Source: DATLED01 sp035525495 (GTDB lineage: Bacteria > Actinomycetota > Acidimicrobiia > Acidimicrobiales > CADCTF01). From it: a stretch of DNA of 64,000 nt. Below are positions 57,589 through 64,000 of this stretch, one piece after another (the first letter of the stretch is position 1; each line of letters begins with the position of its first letter). The translations under genes were made by a program, and so were the position numbers. The notes beneath the pieces are model-generated. The model ran no database searches, was not told the origin of the DNA, and worked only from the letters and a program-made list of their open reading frames with translations. The DNA is taken from positions 33,456 to 97,455 of the forward strand of contig DATLED010000042.1 of NCBI GenBank assembly GCA_035525495.1. The letters are read 5' to 3'.

Positions 57589-59945
57589 CAGTTCTTCGCT
57601 CCTGTGGTCGTGAGATCGCTGTTGTCGCTCTGCCCTCGGCGCGGCACGCGCCCGGCGCGTCGACTCGAGCCGTTGGCTCGCACGCTCGACGACGACGGTT
57701 CCTCTGCGTGGGCCCCGGACTCCTCGTTGACCTCGTGCATGTGATCGAGCGCCGCGAGCAGGACGTCGTGCTCGACCTTCTCGTCCTGCGCGACCGCGGC
57801 ACTCCGGGCGGCGAGACCACCGAGCGCCGAGTCGATCACGACGGGCGCATCTTCGACCAGCTGGCGCTTGTCGGCGATCAGGCTGGGGACGAGGATCTGG
57901 CGGCGGGCGGCGACTCGACGAAGAAAGGCGTCCCGGACCTTGTAGAGGAGGCCTCCGAGGCCTTCCGGTAGGAAGATCAGCAGGAAGAGGATGCCGAAGC
58001 CGCTGGCAAGGAGCGAGTAGGCGGGGGGGAGGAAGAACTCGGCGCTCCGCACATAGACGGCGCCCAGGACGGCACCCGGAAGACTCCCGAGGCCACCGAT
58101 GACGACCATCGAGAAGAGCTTGATGCTGATCGCGGCGTCGAAGGAGTCGGTGTTCAGACCGTTCTGCGTCATCACGTACACGCCGCCGGCGAAGCCTGCG
58201 ATGGCGCCCGAGATCACGAAGGCCGTCAGCTTCAGCTTCGTGGTGTTCATGGTGTTGGCTTCCGCCTGGGTCTCGTTGTCGCGGACGGCGATCAGCACGC
58301 GACCGGTGTGGCTCTTGCGCAGGTTGCGAGTGGCGATGATCACCAACCCGAGGCACGCCAGGGCGAAGTAGTACATCTGCCAGTTCTCCACGAGGGGGAG
58401 CCGGTTCCAGAGCACGGGCCGCTTGATCGAGGACTCGATGAACCAGGGGAGGTAGCGGTCCTCGAGGAAGAACGTCGATGACGTGACGGCGAAGGCCAGG
58501 GTGGTGACGGCGAGGAAGGGCCCGCGGATGCGGAGCGCCGGTAGCCCGATCACGAGGGCGACGAGGGCGGTGACGATCGTTCCGGCGACGATGGCGAGGG
58601 TGATGTCCCACCCGTGGCGGCCGTACAGCACCGAGGTCGTCGCGGCGCCGAAGCCGACCAGGGCGAACTGGCCGAGGGAGATGTGTCCCGCCCAACCCGT
58701 CAGGATCAGGAGCGAGACGGCGACCATCGAATACACGAAGACGAGCGTCATGGCGGCTTCGTTCGTCGGGCCGGCGATCTGCGGGTACAACAGGACGAAG
58801 GCGATCAGCACGAGGCGCAGCACCCGGAAGGTCCACCGGACCTCGGGGAGCTTGGCCAGCTCCGCCGGGATCGGACGGACCTCTTTGATCGCCTTCCAGG
58901 TCGAGATACCCGTCTCGGCCGCCCGGGTGAAGAACCCCCGCTGGAGGAAGAGGGCCACGAGGATGATCACGACGAGCATCGCGTCGACGACGGTCGTGCG
59001 GGGCACCTGCCAGATCGCAGCCGACTCGAAGATGCCGATGCCGATGGCCGCGACCACGGTGCGGGGCAGGTTCTCCATCCGTCCGATCACCGCCGAGGCG
59101 AGCGTCCGGAGGAGCAGCGCGTTGCCGGCACCCGAGACGCTCACGAAGGAGGTGAAGCCGAGGATCGGGACTCGGAGGATGACCGCCACGGCGGAGAGCA
59201 CCCCGGCGATGGCCCACACGATCGTCGAGAGCCGCGGCACCGGAACACCGAGGAGACTCGCCCGGTCGCCGTTCTCGGCGGCGGCGCGGATGACGATGCC
59301 GTAGTCGGTGAAGCGGAGGAAGGCGATCACCGCCAGCATCACCAGCGGCACGGCGACCATGGCGACGAGGTGGTCGCCGGTGAAGACTGCGGGGTTCACT
59401 CGGAACCGGACGTCGAAGGGGGTCTTGAAGCCCCCGCGGCCTTCCCAGAGGAACGGGATGACCAAGGCGATGCCCGAGAGGATCTGCGCGATGCCGATGG
59501 TCGCGACGGCGACGATGAGCCGGGGTGCCTGACGGAACCGCCGGATCACGACGACGTTCACCAAGGCGCCGATGGTGCCGGCGATGACGAGACCCAGGAA
59601 GACCGAGAGGAAGTAGCTCAGTCCGTGGATGTTGAACTCGATCGCCAGGACGCCGGCCACCGCGCCGACGTCGGCCTGCGCGAAGTTGACGACCCGGTTG
59701 GCCCGGTAGATGAGCACGAGCCCCAGCGCAGTGAGGGCGTAGAAGGAGCCGAACACGGCGCCGAGCACGACGATCCCGATCGGGAGGTGGTTGGGCAGGA
59801 TGGCGTTGGCGGCGAAGTACGCCGCGACGACGGCCACCGCTCCGACGCCGTACCTGGCGGCCGGAGGAAGGCCGCCGCCGGTGCGGTCGGCCTTTCCTCT
59901 GGTCGCCTCGACGGCCGACTTGGCCCGCTCCAAGATCGCGGTCAT
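57588..59945 (-). CDS. LivH-LivM fused permease (system 3)
   Basis: 785 residues. LivH-like half with LVLIYRANRVVNFAQADVG and GVPVPRLSTIVWAIAGVLSAV; LivM-like half with ILTGWAGHISLGQFALVGFGA and VIGGLGSLPGAVLG; tail starting ILVPSLIADKR and continuing about 100 residues with acidic and His-containing helices. The N-terminal 35 residues are a soluble extension (MTAILERAKSAVEATRGKAD) before the first helix. The start at ATG 59945 has GGGGGAC 13 bp upstream, rather far. The gene is followed by MFS-ATPase 3 with a 1-bp overlap, and the binding protein gene lies upstream. Part of the operon binding protein 3, LivHM3, MFS-ATPase 3, type B3. Confidence 0.9.
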   Translation of the reverse strand: MTAILERAKSAVEATRGKADRTGGGLPPAARYGVGAVAVVAAYFAANAILPNHLPIGIVVLGAVFGSFYALTALGLVLIYRANRVVNFAQADVGAVAGVLAIEFNIHGLSYFLSVFLGLVIAGTIGALVNVVVIRRFRQAPRLIVAVATIGIAQILSGIALVIPFLWEGRGGFKTPFDVRFRVNPAVFTGDHLVAMVAVPLVMLAVIAFLRFTDYGIVIRAAAENGDRASLLGVPVPRLSTIVWAIAGVLSAVAVILRVPILGFTSFVSVSGAGNALLLRTLASAVIGRMENLPRTVVAAIGIGIFESAAIWQVPRTTVVDAMLVVIILVALFLQRGFFTRAAETGISTWKAIKEVRPIPAELAKLPEVRWTFRVLRLVLIAFVLLYPQIAGPTNEAAMTLVFVYSMVAVSLLILTGWAGHISLGQFALVGFGAATTSVLYGRHGWDITLAIVAGTIVTALVALVIGLPALRIRGPFLAVTTLAFAVTSSTFFLEDRYLPWFIESSIKRPVLWNRLPLVENWQMYYFALACLGLVIIATRNLRKSHTGRVLIAVRDNETQAEANTMNTTKLKLTAFVISGAIAGFAGGVYVMTQNGLNTDSFDAAISIKLFSMVVIGGLGSLPGAVLGAVYVRSAEFFLPPAYSLLASGFGILFLLIFLPEGLGGLLYKVRDAFLRRVAARRQILVPSLIADKRQLVEDAPVVIDSALGGLAARSAAVAQDEKVEHDVLLAALDHMHEVNEESGAHAEEPSSSSVRANGSSRRAGRVPRRGQSDNSDLTTTGAKN

Positions 59946-60015
59946 GAGTGTGGTTGTCCCCCGAGTTGTGTGGTGTGTGCGTGTGGTCTGGTGAAGGTGC
60001 GACGACGCGTGCGGC

Positions 60016-61971
60016 CTAGCGCGGCGGGTAGATCGGCGGCTCGTCGGTGGTCCACTCGCCGTTCCGGCGCCGCAGCCCGTTGCTGGCTTCCTTGTAGGTG
60101 CCGTCCTTGCCGTCGGGGCCGTTGTAGTACTTGTCCTTCGCCGAACCCTGGGCGACACCGGACTTCACCTCCGCGACCCAGTAGACCTCGCGGCTGTCCT
60201 CGACCGTGGTGTGGTCACCGGCGCCGGGTGTCCCGTCGGGGCCGTCGAGGTACGACCAGTACCCGAACGCGTATTCCGGCTGGCCCGACGGTGGGAGCGT
60301 CATGGCGCCCCTGGCCACGTTCTCGGGAGTCAGCACCGGCCCGGCGGCCTGCAGCAGGTCGAACATGTGCACGAGGTAGAAGTAGTCGCCGGTCGTGCCT
60401 TCGGGGATGGTCTTGCCGGTGGCGTCCTTGTAGACCCTGCCGGGCTCGCTGTCAGGGCCGATGAGCTTCTGGGTGGCGCCGAGTTGGCTGGGGCCGAAGA
60501 GGTGCCCGTTCACCTGGGCTTGTTCGTAGAGTCGGGCCGAGTTGTCGACATCCGTCGCTCCGGTGCCGATCGTCATCCATTCGGGCCGCCATCCCTGGCG
60601 TTCGGCGGCTGCCGTGAGCACCGTGGCCGAGATGTAGTCACACGCCAGGACGACGGTGGTGACGCCGGCGGCGGAGAACTGGACCGCTGCCTGCGCCGCC
60701 TGGTCGGGGAATCGGCTGATGTCGAGCTGGTAGTCGTACCTCGGACCGGGGTCGCCGCCGTACTTGTTCTTGATCTCGCTGCGCGAGATCTGCACGCACT
60801 GCTGGAAGCCGTCGTTGTCCGGCACGTAGGTCCCGAAGACCCGCGTCTTCACCTTCGTGGCGGCGTCGCCCGCCCACTTCGCCGGCCGGTTGAGGAGGCG
60901 CTTGCCGATGTACTCGCCGAGTTGGTACGAGATGCGCTCACACTCCATGACGGTGCCCCACAAGTAGGGGTGGTACTTCCGGTACCAACGCTCCGGGTAG
61001 TAGGCACCGGCGTTGAACGCCATCAGCTTGCGCTCGGCCGCACACTCCGAGAACGGCCACGTGGCACCGCCCAGGACACCGAAGGCCTTCAGCTCCTTGG
61101 CGATGTAGTCGGCGTCGAGGCACGCGCCCTCCTTGCCCTTCGACTGGGCCTCGGCGGTGGAGTCGCCGTTCTGGGACTCGTACACGACCCACTTCACCTT
61201 CCGCCCGTAGAGCTCGAAGGACTTGTTGAAGTAGTCGACGAACACCAGCCGGACCGCATTGGTCACGTCGCTGGAGGCATAGCCGGCGCGGCTGTTGACC
61301 TCGTCGACGGCCTTGGAGTTGGCGCTGTCCGGGAACTTCCGCCGGACGATGGTGATCTCCTTGTCGGTGACGCCGCGAGGTGAGGTCGCTCCGCCGTTCG
61401 GGCCGTCATAGACGTTCTGGCAGGGCAGCGCATAGGTGCTGTTGGGGATCTGCAGCACGCCGGGTCCACAGGGTCGCCCCTGCCGCGTCGTGCCCGTCTC
61501 CCGTTGGATGGCCGATGCCGCCTGTTCGGCGCTCACCGGCTGACTCGCAGACCCACCGCCGGTCGGGGCGGCCGCTCCGGCGGTGCCCGCAGCGGTCCCG
61601 GTACGGCTCGAGCCCGACTTCGGTCCCGCCTTCGCGGTGCCGACGGCCCCGGTGATCGTGCCCCCCGTGGACGCCGTGCCCGCGTCCGTGGCCGCGTCCG
61701 TGGTGGCGCCGGTCTCGTCCGTCCCGGTGACCACCGAGTCGGTCGTCGACTCGTCGGCGAACGTCGTGCTGGCTACCCGATCACCGTTGTTGCCGGCGTC
61801 GTCTCCGCCTCGGATCGACGGGAATGCGGCCAGCGTGATGATCCAGATCGTTCCGAACACATAGAACGGCATGTAGCGCCGAAGGTGGAGGGCCGTTTTC
61901 ACCGATCGGCGAAGGAACGGATCCTCGATCTCACCGGCGACGACACGGTCGTGCGATCCCGTGCTGCTCAT
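60016..61971 (-). CDS. Membrane-anchored type 1 periplasmic-binding protein (system 3)
   Basis: About 651 residues from ATG 61971 (GGGGGCCAGGA just upstream). The N-terminus carries IEDPFLRRSVKTALHLRRYMPFYV, then a hydrophobic helix, the same module as in the divergent type A protein at 62231. There is no lipobox. A Thr/Ala/Gly/Ser-rich linker (about 70-170) follows. The binding domain begins with NSTYALPCQNVYDGPNGGATSPRGVTDKEITIV and has FELYGRKVKWVVYESQNGDS, paralogous to the other two binding proteins. It heads the system 3 operon and is 70 bp from LivHM3. Two inverted repeats in its leader and promoter may be operator sites. Ligand unknown. Confidence 0.87.
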   Translation of the reverse strand: MSSTGSHDRVVAGEIEDPFLRRSVKTALHLRRYMPFYVFGTIWIITLAAFPSIRGGDDAGNNGDRVASTTFADESTTDSVVTGTDETGATTDAATDAGTASTGGTITGAVGTAKAGPKSGSSRTGTAAGTAGAAAPTGGGSASQPVSAEQAASAIQRETGTTRQGRPCGPGVLQIPNSTYALPCQNVYDGPNGGATSPRGVTDKEITIVRRKFPDSANSKAVDEVNSRAGYASSDVTNAVRLVFVDYFNKSFELYGRKVKWVVYESQNGDSTAEAQSKGKEGACLDADYIAKELKAFGVLGGATWPFSECAAERKLMAFNAGAYYPERWYRKYHPYLWGTVMECERISYQLGEYIGKRLLNRPAKWAGDAATKVKTRVFGTYVPDNDGFQQCVQISRSEIKNKYGGDPGPRYDYQLDISRFPDQAAQAAVQFSAAGVTTVVLACDYISATVLTAAAERQGWRPEWMTIGTGATDVDNSARLYEQAQVNGHLFGPSQLGATQKLIGPDSEPGRVYKDATGKTIPEGTTGDYFYLVHMFDLLQAAGPVLTPENVARGAMTLPPSGQPEYAFGYWSYLDGPDGTPGAGDHTTVEDSREVYWVAEVKSGVAQGSAKDKYYNGPDGKDGTYKEASNGLRRRNGEWTTDEPPIYPPR

Positions 61972-61996
61972 TCCTGGCCCCCAAGAAAATCTGCGG

Positions 61997-62018
61997 TCCT
62001 GTGACGAGTGCCACAGGA
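61997..62018. repeat. Inverted repeat TCCTGTG-N8-CACAGGA in leader of binding protein 3
   Basis: Perfect 7-bp arms, 8-base spacer, 26 bp upstream of the ATG at 61971. Its place just after the proposed transcription start fits an operator; an RNA hairpin is also possible. Confidence 0.55.
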
Positions 62019-62040
62019 GATGGCCACACTCTGTCTCGTC

Positions 62041-62056
62041 TTGACCCACCGGTCAA
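62041..62056. promoter_or_regulatory. Inverted repeat TTGACC-CACC-GGTCAA with a -35-like arm for binding protein 3
   Basis: Perfect 6-bp arms and a 4-base spacer. The minus-strand arm TTGACC (62056-62051), with CAGAGT (62033-62028) 17 bases on, forms a weak sigma-70 promoter. The repeat itself may be a regulator site covering this -35. Confidence 0.45.
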
Positions 62057-62137
62057 GGCAGAGATGGCCGAGTGACTAGTGATTCGGGCCGAGCCGGCGA
62101 TCTCCTTCTCGGGTCGCCAGCGCGGTCCGACCATTCC

Positions 62138-62167
62138 TTGACGCATTCGTCGAACTCCTCGTACCGT
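62138..62167 (+). promoter_or_regulatory. Candidate sigma-70 promoter of the type A gene (system 3)
   Basis: TTGACG (62138-62143), 18-base spacer, TACCGT (62162-62167). It is 63 bp upstream of the ATG at 62231. Confidence 0.4.
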
Positions 62168-62230
62168 CGAGCAGGAATCACGGCAGTGGCGTGGAACTTT
62201 CGGGACAGCGGAACGAGGGGGAGTGGTTCG

Positions 62231-63214
62231 ATGCGTCTGGTCCGGAGCAACGACGACCCGAGGTTGATCGCTGATCTCGAGCGTCTCGCCGGGGTTGAGG
62301 CATCCGCGGTCGACGACGGCCGCGAGGGCGGCACGGGCGTGGCTGCGCCCCGGACCCCGTTGGACGATCCCTTCGTCCGCCGGTTCGTCCAGGGATCCGT
62401 TCACCTTCGCAAGTACGCACCGTTCTACGTCGGCGCGGGACTGTGGATGCTCGCGATGCTGGTGATCCAGCCGATCGGTTCGGGATCATCCCGCGTCGAC
62501 GAGGTCGCGCAGCCGACGGGTGTGCGGCGCGCCGACATCGCCCCTGCGGCGTCGATCATCCCCCAGGCCGAGCCCGACGCCGTGGCCTCTCCGGTGTTCT
62601 TCTCCGCGGGCGCCTCGAGCTTCAGCAGCGACGACGTCTATGGCACCTCGGACTTCTCGGACTTCGCCGACCCCGAGCCGTCCCCGACCTTCGCCTTCGA
62701 GCCGGCTCCCACGTTTGACGAGCCGACCGACGACTTCGCCTCGTCCTCGGACACGCCCGCCGCGCCGAAGCCGTTGTCGATCGTGTTCAGCGGCTACACG
62801 AGCGCGACCGGTGGGACGTTGCTCGAACAGGACCCGGGTGGGGGCACGCTGCCCGTCTGGGCCGCGGCCGGCAACGACGAGAAGCGGAGCTTCATCACGT
62901 TGGCGGGCGACGAGACGGTGCTGCGGCTGAAGGAGGCCGCGAGCGGCAACGTCAACGCCGGCGGTGCTGCCATCAAGGCCTGCCCGATCACTGCGGTCGG
63001 TTGGACCCCGTCCCGCGGCAAGGCGTTGAACAGCGGTCCGGCGTACGACAACGGGTGTGTGACCGGCACACGGGCGGCGACCGGGGTGTGGAGCTTCGAT
63101 CTCGCAGGCTTCGGTCCGCTCGGCGCGACGAACGGGTTTGCCCTCGTCCCGGCGTCCGGGACGGCCCTCACCTTCCAGGTCACGTTCGAGCCGAAGGTTG
63201 CCGCCGCAGCCTGA
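62231..63214 (+). CDS. Type A accessory protein of transport system 3
   Basis: 327 residues. A soluble N-terminal stretch (1-50) leads to DPFVRRFVQGSVHLRKYAPFYV and a hydrophobic helix (to about residue 82), the same module as the start of binding protein 3. A Ser/Asp/Pro/Phe-rich linker (about 85-180) follows. The C-terminal domain (about 185-322) has IKACPITAVGW, a second Cys in YDNGCVTGTR, VWSFDLAGF and GFALVPASG, and aligns with the type A protein at 43601. ATG start with GGGGGAG 7 bp upstream. Divergent from the system 3 operon across 259 bp. Extracytoplasmic; possibly recognises the same ligand as the binding protein or scaffolds it. Confidence 0.72.
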   Translation: MRLVRSNDDPRLIADLERLAGVEASAVDDGREGGTGVAAPRTPLDDPFVRRFVQGSVHLRKYAPFYVGAGLWMLAMLVIQPIGSGSSRVDEVAQPTGVRRADIAPAASIIPQAEPDAVASPVFFSAGASSFSSDDVYGTSDFSDFADPEPSPTFAFEPAPTFDEPTDDFASSSDTPAAPKPLSIVFSGYTSATGGTLLEQDPGGGTLPVWAAAGNDEKRSFITLAGDETVLRLKEAASGNVNAGGAAIKACPITAVGWTPSRGKALNSGPAYDNGCVTGTRAATGVWSFDLAGFGPLGATNGFALVPASGTALTFQVTFEPKVAAAA

Positions 63215-63247
63215 TCGCCGCCTGACGGCGCGCGCGAGACTCCGTCC

Positions 63248-64000
63248 ATGTCTCGCAACAGCTTCGGTGCACAAGGTTCCCTCGAGGTCGGGGGGCGGTC
63301 CTACGAGATCTTCCGGCTGTCGGCGCTGGCCGATCGGTTCGACGTCGCGCGGCTTCCGTTCTCGCTGAAGGTCCTGCTCGAGAACCTGCTTCGCAACGAG
63401 GACGACCTGTCGGTCCGCGCCACCGAGATCGAGGCGCTGGCCGGGTGGGACCCGACGTCGGAGCCCGACCGTGAGATCGCGTTTGCGCCGGCGCGCATCC
63501 TGATGCAGGACTTCACCGGTGTCCCGTGCGTCGTCGACCTCGCCGCCATGCGCGACGCCATGGTGGGGCTCGGGGGGGATCCCTCGAAGGTGAACCCGCT
63601 GGTGCCGGCTGAGCTCGTGATCGACCACTCGGTGTCGGTCGACAACTTCGGATTCGACGGCGCCTCCCGCAAGAACACCGAGCTCGAGTACCAGCGGAAC
63701 CGGGAGCGCTACGAGTTCCTGAAGTGGGGCCAATCCGCCTTCGACAACTTCAAGGTCGTGCCGCCGAACACCGGTATCTGCCACCAGGTCAACCTCGAGT
63801 ACCTGGCGCGGGTCGTGTTCGTGAACGAGGAGACGGGACGGGCGTATCCCGACACGCTGGTCGGCACCGACTCCCACACCCCGATGGTCAACGGACTCGG
63901 CGTCGTCGGGTGGGGAGTCGGCGGCATCGAGGCCGAGGCAGCGATGTTGGGCCAGCCGATCTCGATGCTGATCCCCAAGGTCGTCGGCGTGAAGGTGTTC
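63248..64000 (+). CDS. acnA: Aconitate hydratase, AcnA type (C-terminus beyond window)
   Basis: First 251 codons of aconitase, which interconverts citrate and isocitrate in the TCA cycle through a [4Fe-4S] cluster. It shows the AcnA/IRP1-type start SLKVLLENLLRNED, ILMQDFTGVPCVVDLAAMRDAM, the substrate-site ELVIDHSVSVD, and GTDSHTPMVNGLGVVGWGVGGIEAEA. The cluster cysteines lie further on, outside the window. ATG at 63248, 33 bp after the type A gene stop. There is little room for a separate promoter, so either it is read through from upstream or its promoter is inside the type A gene. Assignment to AcnA is firm. Confidence 0.95.
   Translation, partial: MSRNSFGAQGSLEVGGRSYEIFRLSALADRFDVARLPFSLKVLLENLLRNEDDLSVRATEIEALAGWDPTSEPDREIAFAPARILMQDFTGVPCVVDLAAMRDAMVGLGGDPSKVNPLVPAELVIDHSVSVDNFGFDGASRKNTELEYQRNRERYEFLKWGQSAFDNFKVVPPNTGICHQVNLEYLARVVFVNEETGRAYPDTLVGTDSHTPMVNGLGVVGWGVGGIEAEAAMLGQPISMLIPKVVGVKVF

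Noticed and set aside
54379..57744. 1121-codon plus-strand frame opposite MFS-ATPase 3, and similar long frames (for example 3060-5102, 24216-26267, 48360-50714)
   Set aside because: They mirror real genes, have Arg/Gly/Asp-biased composition without any domain, and result from G/C third-position bias.
63216..63230. Terminator before the aconitase gene
   Set aside because: The stem is just 5 bp (CGCCG/CGGCG) with no T-run.

Overview
The window is GC-rich, gene-dense DNA from an actinobacterium. A WhiB protein with four cysteines, a SigB/SigF-family sigma factor with its kinase-type anti-sigma factor, a class E-like LAxTG wall-sorting signal, an alanine-rich coiled-coil protein like those of mycobacteria, and abundant GTG starts all point to Actinomycetota. 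Class Acidimicrobiia is my best guess (inference; no rRNA or marker phylogeny is available here). I see no tRNA, rRNA, CRISPR array, transposase or phage gene. Most long frames opposite the genes are high-GC shadows.

Layout, left part. 1-7.1 kb (minus): patatin-like lipase (cut by the left edge), DUF885 metallopeptidase-like protein, NAD(P)H-hydrate dehydratase, histidine phosphatase, and a cyclase/STAND-ATPase/TPR protein. 7.1-10.1 kb (minus): coiled-coil and CsbD-type stress proteins behind a SigB/SigF-like promoter, a GHMP kinase, and WhiB coupled to a 50-residue membrane peptide. 10.1-15.7 kb (plus): a sortase-type surface protein, the sigma/anti-sigma pair, and a TerY-P triad (vWA, PP2C, kinase). 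15.7-20.6 kb (plus): acyl-CoA synthetase, TetR, a ferritin-like DUF455 protein and unknowns. 20.7-27.2 kb (minus): MoxR-DUF58-transglutaminase-like cluster followed by two lipoproteins; the transglutaminase core has lost its catalytic triad.

Right part, 27.2-63.2 kb: three paralogous copies of an unusual transport system. Each copy has (i) one protein fusing an MFS-type permease to LivF-like and LivG-like ATPases (1000-1066 aa), (ii) one protein fusing LivH and LivM permeases (750-785 aa), and (iii) a large membrane-anchored type 1 periplasmic-binding protein. Copies 2 and 3 also carry two extracytoplasmic accessory families, here called type A (anchor plus a C-terminal two-cysteine domain) and type B (about 400 aa). 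Within copies 2 and 3 the binding protein and type A protein share the same N-terminal anchor, which suggests that they sit or work together. This is the most likely undescribed system in the window. Between copies 1 and 2 lie a fused two-unit ABC exporter and an operon of two secreted proteins plus an FtsH-type protease. The window ends inside an aconitase gene.

How the genes may work together: the left half is rich in stress and envelope functions (SigF-type control, WhiB, CsbD, TerY-P, MoxR), and the right half is an envelope and transport region. Gene overlaps of 1-8 bp inside most operons indicate tight translational coupling. Substrates of the three transport systems cannot be read from sequence.
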